DNA from: Anaerosalibacter bizertensis
Lineage (GTDB): Bacteria > Bacillota > Clostridia > Tissierellales > Sporanaerobacteraceae
Assembly: GCF_009696605.1 (NCBI RefSeq)
Contig: NZ_VULR01000016.1
Span: forward strand, 1-52,780
Length of the DNA: 52,780 nucleotides
Reading direction: 5' to 3'
Below the pieces are notes generated by a model. The model worked only from the letters and a program-made list of their open reading frames with translations. It searched no databases and was not told the origin of the DNA. Position 1 is the first letter of the stretch; every line of letters starts with the position of its first letter. Positions 1-8,713 of this stretch are shown piece by piece. A program made the position numbers and the translations under genes.

Positions 1-96
<96 letters not shown>

Positions 97-249
97 AAAA
101 GTTTTATCCTTCAGAACTAATTACTTCTGTATGTTTGACATACAGACTTAAGTTATGAATTATATTTAAATCAAAGTTATTAACTTAAGGACTTTTTTAC
201 ACTGTTCAGTTTTTAAGGTTCTTTTGTTGACTTGCTGTCAACTCTTAAT
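97..249 (-). other. rrn leader region
   Basis: This is the transcribed spacer between rrn promoter P2 and the 16S 5' end. It contains a leader motif typical of Firmicutes, GAACCTTAAAAACTGAACAG, near 207-226, which resembles boxA/antitermination leaders. It also contains the short inverted repeats TTGAC/GTCAA (227-241) and CTGTATGT/ACATACAG (126-147). Such elements usually serve antitermination and RNase III processing of pre-rRNA. That role is inferred from family knowledge. Confidence 0.5.
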
Positions 250-278
250 ACTATAGCAGCTTTTTATTATAATGTCAA
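250..278 (-). promoter_or_regulatory. rrn promoter P2 (sigma-A type)
   Basis: On the minus strand there is a perfect -35 TTGACA (273-278), a 17-base spacer and a -10 TATAGT (250-255), directed at the 16S gene. Its spacer shares the 15-mer AATAAAAAGCTGCTA with the greA promoter region. Confidence 0.85.
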
Positions 279-401
279 CAATTTTTTTAATTTTTATTTC
301 AATGCCTAGCATTTTTATTTTAAACCTTCATATATCCTTTTTTACTTATTATGCTTATTAATAGTCGTCTTAAGGACAACCATATTTTATGAAGGAATAC
401 T

Positions 402-430
402 ATAATACACCCTATATAGTTTATTGTCAA
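402..430 (-). promoter_or_regulatory. rrn promoter P1 (sigma-A type)
   Basis: On the minus strand there is a perfect -35 TTGACA (425-430), a 17-base spacer and a -10 TATTAT (402-407). It lies about 150 bases upstream of P2. Tandem promoters are the usual arrangement for rrn operons. The 93-483 stretch holds these promoters and the leader and no protein gene. Confidence 0.85.
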
Positions 431-483
431 TATATTTATTAGATAAAAATTTTCCTATATTACCAGTTCCCTTAAATAAAAGA

Positions 484-1065
484 TTAATGGATTAGTTCTT
501 TAAGTTTTTTTAAGTCTTCTATATATGTTCCTCTCAATTCCCTTCTATATATAACTGCTGCTGGATGATATAAAGGAAATACTTTATAGATTTCATCTTT
601 TATATTTACCTCATAAAGTTTTCCATGTACTTCGCCTATTTTTATATCCTCTTCAAATATACTTTTAAGTGGTGTGTTTCCAAGGGTAACTATCATTTTA
701 GGATTTATTATGGAAATTTCATCTATTAAATGTTTTCTAAAAAATTCAATTTCTTTTTTAGTAGGTGGTCTATTTATTAACCCATTGGTTTTAGGGCTTT
801 TTCTTGTAGGTCTAAATTTAACTGCGTTGGTTATATATACTTCATTTCTTCCTATTTCTAAGATTTCCAAAAACTCTTCAAGATGTTTTCCTGCTTGGCC
901 TACAAAAGGTTTTTTAAGCTGAACCTCTTTAGAACCTGGTGCTTCTCCAACAAGTATAATTGAACTATTTATATTTCCACTTCCCAATACTAATTCTTTA
1001 TCACTATGTTCTTCCATTATATTAGAATTTAAGTTTTTAAGACTATCCTCTTTCACATTAATCAT
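484..1065 (-). CDS. Uracil-DNA glycosylase family-4-like protein lacking Fe-S cysteines
   Basis: This 193-residue protein belongs to the uracil-DNA glycosylase superfamily, which excises uracil from DNA. The family-4 signature blocks are visible: GEAPG at 40-44, PFVGQAGK at 53-60, ITNAVKFRP near 78-86 and YHPAA at 166-170. It contains no cysteine at all, whereas family-4 enzymes carry four that ligate a 4Fe-4S cluster. The loop after KFRP is also longer than in the neighbour. Its ATG overlaps the last eight bases of the upstream glycosylase gene, so the two are probably translationally coupled; a GTG three codons later has better Shine-Dalgarno spacing. Superfamily membership is clear. Activity without the cluster, or a changed substrate, is open. 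Confidence 0.85.
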   Translation of the reverse strand: MINVKEDSLKNLNSNIMEEHSDKELVLGSGNINSSIILVGEAPGSKEVQLKKPFVGQAGKHLEEFLEILEIGRNEVYITNAVKFRPTRKSPKTNGLINRPPTKKEIEFFRKHLIDEISIINPKMIVTLGNTPLKSIFEEDIKIGEVHGKLYEVNIKDEIYKVFPLYHPAAVIYRRELRGTYIEDLKKLKELIH

Positions 1066-1633
1066 CCTTTCCTGACATCTGTACTATTTCCATATACCTA
1101 TCCCTTATACTTTTAAAATCTTCCCAAGCATCTTTCTTTTTATTTTCATCTCTAAGTAGTGCAGCAGGATGATAAGTTGCAATTATATGAAACTTACCTT
1201 TTTTAATCCATTTACCCCTACTTGCTGTGATTTTAAAATCAGAATCTATAATATTCTTTGCAGCTATAGCTCCCAGACAAACTAAAATATCTGGATCTAT
1301 TATTTTAACTTGCCATCTTAAGTATTCTATACAAGTTTTGCTTTCCATTTCAATGGGATTCCTATTATTAGGTGGTCTACATTTAACTATATTTGCAATA
1401 TATACACTTTCCCTTCTTACTTCAATAGCTTCAAGCATCTTATCAAAAAGTTTACCTGCTCTTCCTACAAAAGGTCTCCCTTTTTGATCTTCATTATATC
1501 CAGGCCCTTCTCCTATAAACATTATTTTTGCATTTGGATTTCCTTCTCCAAAAACTGCATTTTTTCTTCCTCTATGTAAATCACATCTATTACATTTTGA
1601 AACTATACTTTCAAGTTCTTCTAAAGTATACAT
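1058..1633 (-). CDS. Uracil-DNA glycosylase, family 4 (4Fe-4S)
   Basis: This 191-residue enzyme would remove uracil arising from cytosine deamination or dUTP misincorporation, starting base excision repair. Four cysteines at 14, 17, 85 and 101 match the family-4 Fe-S ligand pattern (CNRC, VKCRP, TCIEY). Motif A GEGPG lies at 41-45 and the HPAA motif at 155-158. The length is normal. A good ribosome site (GAGG) precedes the ATG. It is the first gene of a two-gene unit with the cysteine-free paralogue. Confidence 0.95.
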   Translation of the reverse strand: MYTLEELESIVSKCNRCDLHRGRKNAVFGEGNPNAKIMFIGEGPGYNEDQKGRPFVGRAGKLFDKMLEAIEVRRESVYIANIVKCRPPNNRNPIEMESKTCIEYLRWQVKIIDPDILVCLGAIAAKNIIDSDFKITASRGKWIKKGKFHIIATYHPAALLRDENKKKDAWEDFKSIRDRYMEIVQMSGKDD

Positions 1634-1753
1634 ATTAATTCCTCCAATAAGTTATCTCTAAAAATAATTACTTATATAATACCATAATTATTTTTTTCTT
1701 AACAACTTCAAAAATATTTTGTTTTAAAAGTTTTATCTTTATAGTCATATATA

Positions 1754-1805
1754 ATAGCTAAAAAATGGACTGCTTCAATTTTGAAGCAGTCCATTTTTTA
1801 GCTAT
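1754..1805 (-). terminator. Terminator after lysS
   Basis: This is a perfect inverted repeat with 25-base arms and a 2-base loop just beyond the lysS stop. A and T runs lie inside the arms, so it could act in both directions. It separates lysS from the glycosylase pair. Confidence 0.85.
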
Positions 1806-1810
1806 TTATT

Positions 1811-3325
<1,515 letters not shown>

Positions 3326-3802
3326 TTATCTAGCTATTTCAAGAATTTCATATTTTATAATACCATCTGGTACTTTAACTTCGACAGTATCACCTGATTT
3401 TCCTCCTATTAATGCTTTTCCTACTGGAGATTCATTTGAAATTTTTCCTTCATAAGGATCTGCTTCTGCTGAGCCAACTATTGTATATTCTATTTCTTCA
3501 TCATATTCCAGATCTTTGACCTTAACTCTTGAACCTATACTTACATTATCAGTAGATATATCTTCTTCATCTATTATTTTTGCATTCCTAAGTAATGCTT
3601 CTAGTTTTGCAATCCTCTCTTCTAATTGAGCTTGCTCATTTTTAGCTTCGTCATACTCTGCATTTTCACTTATATCTCCAAAGGCCAAAGCTTCTTTTAT
3701 TCTCTCTGCTATTTCCTTCCTTCTCACAGTTTTTAATTCATCTAACTCATCCTCTAATTTCTTAAGCCCCTCCATTGTTAAAAACACATCTCTTTCAACC
3801 AT
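3326..3802 (-). CDS. greA: Transcription elongation factor GreA
   Basis: This 158-residue protein rescues backtracked RNA polymerase by stimulating transcript cleavage through the secondary channel. The N-terminal half is a coiled-coil hairpin with the acidic tip in GDISENAEY (Asp43, Glu46). The C-terminal half is the FKBP-like domain ending in the typical SPVGKALIG block and a basic/hydrophobic tail. Full length. It is the first gene of the greA-lysS operon, driven by a consensus promoter about 110 bases upstream. Confidence 0.97.
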   Translation of the reverse strand: MVERDVFLTMEGLKKLEDELDELKTVRRKEIAERIKEALAFGDISENAEYDEAKNEQAQLEERIAKLEALLRNAKIIDEEDISTDNVSIGSRVKVKDLEYDEEIEYTIVGSAEADPYEGKISNESPVGKALIGGKSGDTVEVKVPDGIIKYEILEIAR

Positions 3803-3909
3803 GTGCCCTCTCTCCCTTTCTTTTTATATGTTTAGGCATATACAGCCTTTTTCCCATAAAAAAACCTTCTCTCCATTTGAGGTTTATTGGCAATCTTTAT
3901 ATGGAGACT

Positions 3910-3938
3910 ATTATAAATTAGCAGCTTTTTATTGTCAA
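3910..3938 (-). promoter_or_regulatory. greA-lysS promoter (sigma-A type)
   Basis: On the minus strand there is a perfect -35 TTGACA (3933-3938), a 17-base spacer and a perfect -10 TATAAT (3910-3915). The spacer carries the 15-mer AATAAAAAGCTGCTA that also lies within rrn promoter P2. Confidence 0.88.
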
Positions 3939-3942
3939 GTAC

Positions 3943-4779
3943 CTAAAATTTAACCTTTTTTTTAATCCTATTATTGATTAAATCTTCTAATGTGTAACTA
4001 TTACCATCAACCAAAACCTTTTTAAAATCTTTCATCGATTTTTTATCAAAAACTTCGTACTTATGGGAAGGAATTTCTTTTTTTTCATGAAAAAATTGTT
4101 TTTCAGATACTAATTTCTCATACTCAAATAAAAAATCTTCTACAACTAATATTTTGCTATTAATTTTTTTTGCTTCTTGAGTCAATATATTTTCAAAACT
4201 TAAATCAAATACTATGACATTACCCCTTAATTTATCTATATTTACAAGTATATATTCACTTAAATTAATTATAATATCGTATTTCTTCAATATTCTATCT
4301 ATATTTTTAGTGTAGAATATTGATAATCCTGTAGTATCATATATTTTATAAGAAATATCTTCTATCCATTTTTCATCTTCTCCTGTTACAGTCAAAAACC
4401 TAACCTCACCAGATAAATTTCTTATTAAATCATATGTTAAAAAACTATCATCACTTATTATAAGAATTTCTTTATCCGTCAAATTGCTTTCTAACCCACT
4501 ATAAAATTCTTTTAATACACTAGGCATAAAATATATCATAGTTTTCTTTCCATCTAAAACTCTTAATTTTGTTTTATTTTCTATATACTCTATATCTTTT
4601 AATTCTAGTAAATCTAAATTATCCAATATAATATTTCTACTTTCATTTGTTCTAAATTTTTCTACTCCTTCAATTATCCCTTCAATATATTTAGACTTTG
4701 ATAATTCTTTATAATCTACTGTAAAAATTCCTATTCCTTTGCCTATAACTTTTCCATTACTATCAGTAAAATTAGTCAC
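3943..4779 (-). CDS. Unrecognised protein with a possible frameshift at its start
   Basis: I do not recognise this protein; 278 residues are visible from a GTG at 4779. The middle (about 85-200) alternates hydrophobic strands and helices, such as EILIISDD, EVRFLTVTG and GNVIVFDLS. This resembles a Rossmann-like fold, but no cofactor motif is convincing. No ribosome site precedes the GTG. The reading frame stays open upstream to 4902 and encodes a protein-like basic stretch (YIRRGFLKYIPKKC). An ATG with a strong GGGGG site at 4889-4891 lies in another frame and stops after eight codons; removing one base near 4870-4880 would join the two. The real gene is therefore likely 3943-4891 with an authentic frameshift, a sequencing error or a programmed shift. 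Confidence 0.6.
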   Translation of the reverse strand: MTNFTDSNGKVIGKGIGIFTVDYKELSKSKYIEGIIEGVEKFRTNESRNIILDNLDLLELKDIEYIENKTKLRVLDGKKTMIYFMPSVLKEFYSGLESNLTDKEILIISDDSFLTYDLIRNLSGEVRFLTVTGEDEKWIEDISYKIYDTTGLSIFYTKNIDRILKKYDIIINLSEYILVNIDKLRGNVIVFDLSFENILTQEAKKINSKILVVEDFLFEYEKLVSEKQFFHEKKEIPSHKYEVFDKKSMKDFKKVLVDGNSYTLEDLINNRIKKKVKF

Positions 4780-4956
4780 AAATCTAGGTCTTATTTTTCT
4801 AATGCATTTCTTTGGTATATATTTTAAAAATCCTCTCCTTATGTATTTAATATAAACTTCTGGATCAATTATATAAATAAACTCGAAACATAAAAATCCC
4901 CCTCAATTTTATATTTTTATTTATTATATGATATGAACATTGTAGGTATTACCTAT

Positions 4957-5931
4957 TTATTTTTCCTCTAAAATAAACAAATAATCTAATAAAGTCTTAA
5001 CCATCTCTTCCTTTGTTTCAATTGTATTTATCCGGTTTTTAAGTTGAGATGAATTTTTCATCCCTTTAATATACCAATTTATATGTTTCCTCATTTCCCT
5101 TACCCCTATATGTTCTCCCTTTATGCTACACAAAAGCTCTAAATGTTTAACAACTTTTTTTATTTTTTCTTCATTTGTTGGATACATTATTTCTTTTCCA
5201 TCTATTAACTCTAATATATTTTTAAATATCCATGGGTTCCCTCTTGCTCCTCTTCCTATCATTATTGCGTCACAATTAGTGTATTCAAACATTCTTATCC
5301 CATCTTCAGCAGTAAATATATCTCCATTCCCTATAACTGGTATCGATACATTTTCTTTTACATCTTTTATTACATCCCAATCTGCTTCACCTGAATAAAA
5401 CATATCCCTGGTTCTTCCATGAATTGTAATAGCTTTAGCACCTTCTTCTTCCACTATTTTTGCTATTTCAACTGCATTTATATTAGAAGCATTCCAACCC
5501 TTTCTTATTTTAACTGTAACAGGTTTTGTAGATACCTTTACAACTTCTCTAACAATTTTTCTTATTAAAGAAGGTACTTTTAATAATGCGCTTCCATCTC
5601 CATTTTTAACAATTTTAGGTGCAGGACAACCCATATTTATATCAATAATATCTATATCATTTCTTAAGTTTATTTTTTCCTTTACAACATATGCCATAAT
5701 ATCAGCATCTGAACCAAATATCTGAATAGCAACTGGCCTTTCTTCTTCATTTACATCTGCAATTTCTTTAGTTTTTACATCACCATAATATAAGCCTTTA
5801 CTGCTTACCATCTCTGTATATACTAATCCTGCTCCCATCTCTTTACATATTGTTCTAAAAGCTAGATCTGTAACCCCAGCCATAGGAGCTAAAAATATAT
5901 TGTTTTCTAATAATATGTTTCCTATTTTCAC
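4957..5931 (-). CDS. dusB: tRNA-dihydrouridine synthase, DusB type
   Basis: This flavoenzyme of 324 residues reduces specific uridines of tRNA to dihydrouridine using NADPH and FMN. The TIM-barrel signature is complete: FLAPMAGVTD near 14-23, the catalytic cysteine in NMGCPAPK (Cys102), TVKIRKGW, ITIHGRTRDMFYSG, PVIGNGDI, and IGRGARGNPW for FMN phosphate. I start at the GTG (5929-5931), because AGGAG is seven bases before it; a TTG one codon upstream is the alternative. It lies downstream of coaX in the Bacillus-like coaX-dus-lysS order. Confidence 0.95.
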   Translation of the reverse strand: MKIGNILLENNIFLAPMAGVTDLAFRTICKEMGAGLVYTEMVSSKGLYYGDVKTKEIADVNEEERPVAIQIFGSDADIMAYVVKEKINLRNDIDIIDINMGCPAPKIVKNGDGSALLKVPSLIRKIVREVVKVSTKPVTVKIRKGWNASNINAVEIAKIVEEEGAKAITIHGRTRDMFYSGEADWDVIKDVKENVSIPVIGNGDIFTAEDGIRMFEYTNCDAIMIGRGARGNPWIFKNILELIDGKEIMYPTNEEKIKKVVKHLELLCSIKGEHIGVREMRKHINWYIKGMKNSSQLKNRINTIETKEEMVKTLLDYLFILEEK

Positions 5932-5960
5932 CAAATCACTCCTATATTTCTCTATATATT

Positions 5961-5987
5961 AAAAAGCAAGTAGCCCTAAGGCTACTT
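5961..5987 (-). terminator. Terminator after coaX
   Basis: An 8-bp stem (AAGTAGCC/GGCTACTT, loop of 4) overlaps the coaX stop. It is followed on the minus strand by GCTTTTT. Confidence 0.75.
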
Positions 5988-6760
5988 TACTTATTTCTCT
6001 CATAAATTATTCTCAAACCCTCTAAAGTTAATAATTTATCTATTCTATTTATCGTTTTACTTTCGCTAGCTATAAGGCTTGCAAAACCACCTGTAGCTAC
6101 TACAGTTTTTACTTCTCCTTCATCTTTTAGTTCTTCTTTCATTCTCTCTATTATGCCATCTACAAGTCCTATATATCCATATATAAGCCCTGCTTGAATA
6201 CTATTTACTGTGTTTTTACAAATTGCTCCTTCTGGCTTAACAAGCTCTACCTTTGGTAATTTTGCAGTTCTTAAAAATAATGCTTCACTAGAAATCTTAA
6301 TTCCTGGAGCTATAGCCCCTCCAAGATATTCACCATCTTTTGATACTGCACAAAAAGTTATTGCTGTTCCAAAATCTACAATTATTAATGGACCTCCATA
6401 CTTTTCATAAGAAGATACAGCATTTACTATTCTATCCGCTCCTACTTCTCTTGGATTATCGTACCTAATATTCATTCCTGTTTTAATTCCAGGACCTACT
6501 ATTAAAGGTTCACATTCGAAGTATTTTAAACTCATAGCTTCCATGGTATACATTAATGTCGGAACTACAGATGAAATTATTACATCATCTACCATAGAAG
6601 GACATAGGCCATGGTATTTAAATATCTGTTCAAATAAAAGTCCATATTCATCAGATGTTTTATCCTTGTCTGTAGCTATTCTCCAATCATATGCTAATTT
6701 TTTTCCTTCATATACTCCTAATACTATATTAGTATTTCCTACATCTATTACTAATAACAA
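5987..6760 (-). CDS. coaX: Type III pantothenate kinase
   Basis: This kinase catalyses the first step of CoA synthesis, phosphorylating pantothenate with ATP. It is the K+-dependent type III enzyme of the ASKHA fold. Visible motifs are DVGNTN at the N-terminus (phosphate loop), [17 protein letters not shown] and ATGGFA. Most family members begin [12 protein letters not shown] therefore place the start at the TTG ending at 6760 (257 residues); a GTG three codons earlier at 6769 lies almost on top of the GAGG ribosome site. It sits 22 bases after the panT-like gene, and the pair suggests coupled pantothenate uptake and phosphorylation. Confidence 0.96.
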   Translation of the reverse strand: MLLVIDVGNTNIVLGVYEGKKLAYDWRIATDKDKTSDEYGLLFEQIFKYHGLCPSMVDDVIISSVVPTLMYTMEAMSLKYFECEPLIVGPGIKTGMNIRYDNPREVGADRIVNAVSSYEKYGGPLIIVDFGTAITFCAVSKDGEYLGGAIAPGIKISSEALFLRTAKLPKVELVKPEGAICKNTVNSIQAGLIYGYIGLVDGIIERMKEELKDEGEVKTVVATGGFASLIASESKTINRIDKLLTLEGLRIIYERNK

Positions 6761-6782
6761 GCTTTTCACCCTTCCTCATATA

Positions 6783-7532
6783 TTAAGCCCTCTTTTTAAG
6801 AGATGCTACTACACTAGTTACAATAATTATGGCTACTATAATTTCAGGAATACCATTAGTTATTCCTATGCCTAAGATAAATTTGCCCACTTTATCTGGA
6901 TCTAAACCTAATTTTACAGCATATTCTTGTCCATATATTAAATAAATAGTTGAAAGTACTCCTAAAGTATTAGTTAATGTACCCATGGCTGCTGATACAA
7001 CAATCTCTGCTGCATTGTCTTGAAGCTTCTCATGAGAAAAATAACCTACTAAAAGAGTTAGAATAATCAATATGAAATTAAATATGCTTCCAAATAGCTC
7101 TACGTCACCCTTTATACCTTTCACAAAAGTAAATGTTAGATAACTTAGAGCAAATATCCAAACTGAAAATAATGTAGCTATTGAAGCTTTCTTTCCTATT
7201 CTTTTAAACAAACTATAAACATAATAGGACACTATCCCTATTAACACTCTAGGAACCACTGAAACCAGTGGGTTGAGAAAAACAAAAGAAACAGGTGTAG
7301 GATTCATTATAGCTTGAAAAACGCTAAATAACCCAAATATTAATCCTACTAATCCACCAACTACTGGACCTTCCATTATAGCTCCTATAATAACAGGAAT
7401 ATGCATAATAGTTGCTTTTGTAGGTCCTACAGGAATAAACCCGAGAGGAGTAAGTCCAAGAATAGCAGAAATACCTCCGAGAATTCCCACTACCGTCATC
7501 TTTCTAACATCAAACTTTTCATCTTTTAACAT
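6783..7532 (-). CDS. panT: ECF transporter S component, probably for pantothenate
   Basis: This 249-residue integral membrane protein has six to seven hydrophobic segments and no soluble domain. The N-terminal region (GGISAILGLTPLGFIPVGP...HIPVIIGAI) matches the substrate-binding S subunits of energy-coupling-factor importers. S components of this type work with a shared EcfT/EcfA module encoded elsewhere. The immediate downstream neighbour coaX argues for pantothenate as substrate; this is inferred from context, not from residues. A strong GGAGG site precedes the ATG. The 157-base leader upstream can fold and may regulate the gene. Confidence 0.8.
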   Translation of the reverse strand: MLKDEKFDVRKMTVVGILGGISAILGLTPLGFIPVGPTKATIMHIPVIIGAIMEGPVVGGLVGLIFGLFSVFQAIMNPTPVSFVFLNPLVSVVPRVLIGIVSYYVYSLFKRIGKKASIATLFSVWIFALSYLTFTFVKGIKGDVELFGSIFNFILIILTLLVGYFSHEKLQDNAAEIVVSAAMGTLTNTLGVLSTIYLIYGQEYAVKLGLDPDKVGKFILGIGITNGIPEIIVAIIIVTSVVASLKKRA

Positions 7533-7594
7533 AGTTATATACCTCCGTTCTAGTTCTTAAAATTTTTAGATACTAGACGTTGTTTTGATTTGAT

Positions 7595-7675
7595 TTTACA
7601 AAACAGTCCAGCTCCTTGTATATAGGATGCTAGCTTAAGCATTCTTTCAACTACATTTTAGACTGTTTTCAATAA
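7595..7675 (-). promoter_or_regulatory. Structured leader of the panT-like gene (riboswitch candidate)
   Basis: On the minus-strand RNA a 9-bp outer stem pairs GACTGTTTT's complement at 7600-7608 with 7661-7669. It encloses two small hairpins: ATGCT/AGCAT at 7627-7642 and TCCT/AGGA at 7613-7627. The 5' strand of the outer stem can alternatively pair with an AACTGTT segment just upstream (7681-7688), so two exclusive folds exist. It matches no riboswitch class that I can recognise. The structure is seen by eye only. Confidence 0.35.
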
Positions 7676-7689
7676 AATTTCAACAGTTT

Positions 7690-8655
7690 TTAACATCTTT
7701 TTAAATCTTCATAGGATAAAATATTTTTATAAGAATTAGTACTTAATATTGCATTTGTTATAGCCCTTGATACTACTTCACTAGATAATGTTCCTATAAG
7801 ATTTACATCAGATTTTATTTTTCCTGTAGACATTGTAAAAATTGTATCTCCATCGTACATAGTATGTATTGGATTAATAGAACGCGCTAATCCATTTTGG
7901 GCCATTTGAGCAACTTTATTAGCTTCTGGTTTAGACAATATACCATTTGTAGCTACTACACCTATCGTAGTATTTTTTATAGAAAAATCCTTAATATTTT
8001 TTTCTTCTTTCATTATTTCATAAGAATTTAATAGTTTTTTATTTTTATAATCATAAGCACCTGCTAAAATATTATTTGTTTCATAGTCGTAAACATCACC
8101 AAAGCTATTTACCGCTATTATAGCTCCAACCCAAAGATTTCCTACATTCATGCTAGCACTTCCAATACCTGACTTCATTGAGTATTCTGGCCCTAATATT
8201 TTACCTACTGTAGCTCCCATTCCACAGCCTATATTGCCTTGACTTTTTTCTTCCTCCTTAGCATTTTTAGCTGCTAAATAACCCATGTTGAAATTAGGGC
8301 GAATAGAATAATCACCAATATCAAGGTCAAATATAACGGCACCACTTACTATAGGAACCTTTGTAACTCCTACATCAAACCCTATTTTCTTATCTTCTAA
8401 AAACTTCATAACTCCACCAGCCGCATCTAATCCAAAAGCACTACCTCCTGAAAGAAGAACGGCATGAATTTTATTTACCATTTTTTCTGCATTTAAAAGA
8501 TCAGTTTCTCTAGTCCCTGGTGCTGAACCTCTAACATCAACTCCAGCAGTAGCACCATCTTCACAAATAACTACGGTACAACCAGTCATCCCCTCATTAG
8601 ATTGACTATGGCCAACTTTTATTCCTTCTACATCTGTAATATATCCACTATACAT
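7690..8655 (-). CDS. P1-family (DmpA/NylC-like) N-terminal nucleophile peptidase
   Basis: This 321-residue protein belongs to the self-cleaving aminopeptidase/hydrolase family of DmpA and nylon hydrolase NylC. Conserved blocks are visible: GIKVGH near 11-16, VDVRGSAPGTRETDLL near 40-55, the Gly-rich LLSGGSAFGLDAAGGV near 67-82, and NIGCGMGATVGK. The expected autocleavage site Asn-Thr lies at 228-229 in KNTTIGVVATNG, releasing the catalytic Thr. The natural substrate in this organism is unknown. It has its own ribosome site and lies beyond the oadB terminator, so it is probably a separate unit or co-transcribed with panT. Confidence 0.9.
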   Translation of the reverse strand: MYSGYITDVEGIKVGHSQSNEGMTGCTVVICEDGATAGVDVRGSAPGTRETDLLNAEKMVNKIHAVLLSGGSAFGLDAAGGVMKFLEDKKIGFDVGVTKVPIVSGAVIFDLDIGDYSIRPNFNMGYLAAKNAKEEEKSQGNIGCGMGATVGKILGPEYSMKSGIGSASMNVGNLWVGAIIAVNSFGDVYDYETNNILAGAYDYKNKKLLNSYEIMKEEKNIKDFSIKNTTIGVVATNGILSKPEANKVAQMAQNGLARSINPIHTMYDGDTIFTMSTGKIKSDVNLIGTLSSEVVSRAITNAILSTNSYKNILSYEDLKRC

Positions 8656-8670
8656 AATATCTCTCCTTTC

Positions 8671-8701
8671 TAAAAAAATATTAGCGGAGCTAAGCTCCGC
8701 T
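8671..8701 (-). terminator. Terminator after the methylmalonyl-CoA operon
   Basis: An 8-bp GC-rich stem (AGCGGAGC/GCTCCGCT, loop TAA) is followed on the minus strand by a run of seven T. It lies 12 bases after the oadB/mmdB stop and closes the eight-gene operon. Confidence 0.88.
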
Positions 8702-8713
8702 ATGTTTATATAT

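Noticed and set aside
674-922. Plus-strand ORFs opposite the glycosylases, lysS, mmdA, spoIIE, mfd and other genes
   Set aside because: They lie entirely antisense to well-supported genes, lack ribosome sites and have biased low-complexity translations typical of shadow frames.
3858-3907. Possible attenuator in the greA leader (AAACCT/AGGTTT hairpin with T run and competing TCTCCAT/ATGGAGA pairing)
   Set aside because: The stem has only two G-C pairs, and most of the competing arm lies at or before the predicted transcription start, so a switch is not supported.
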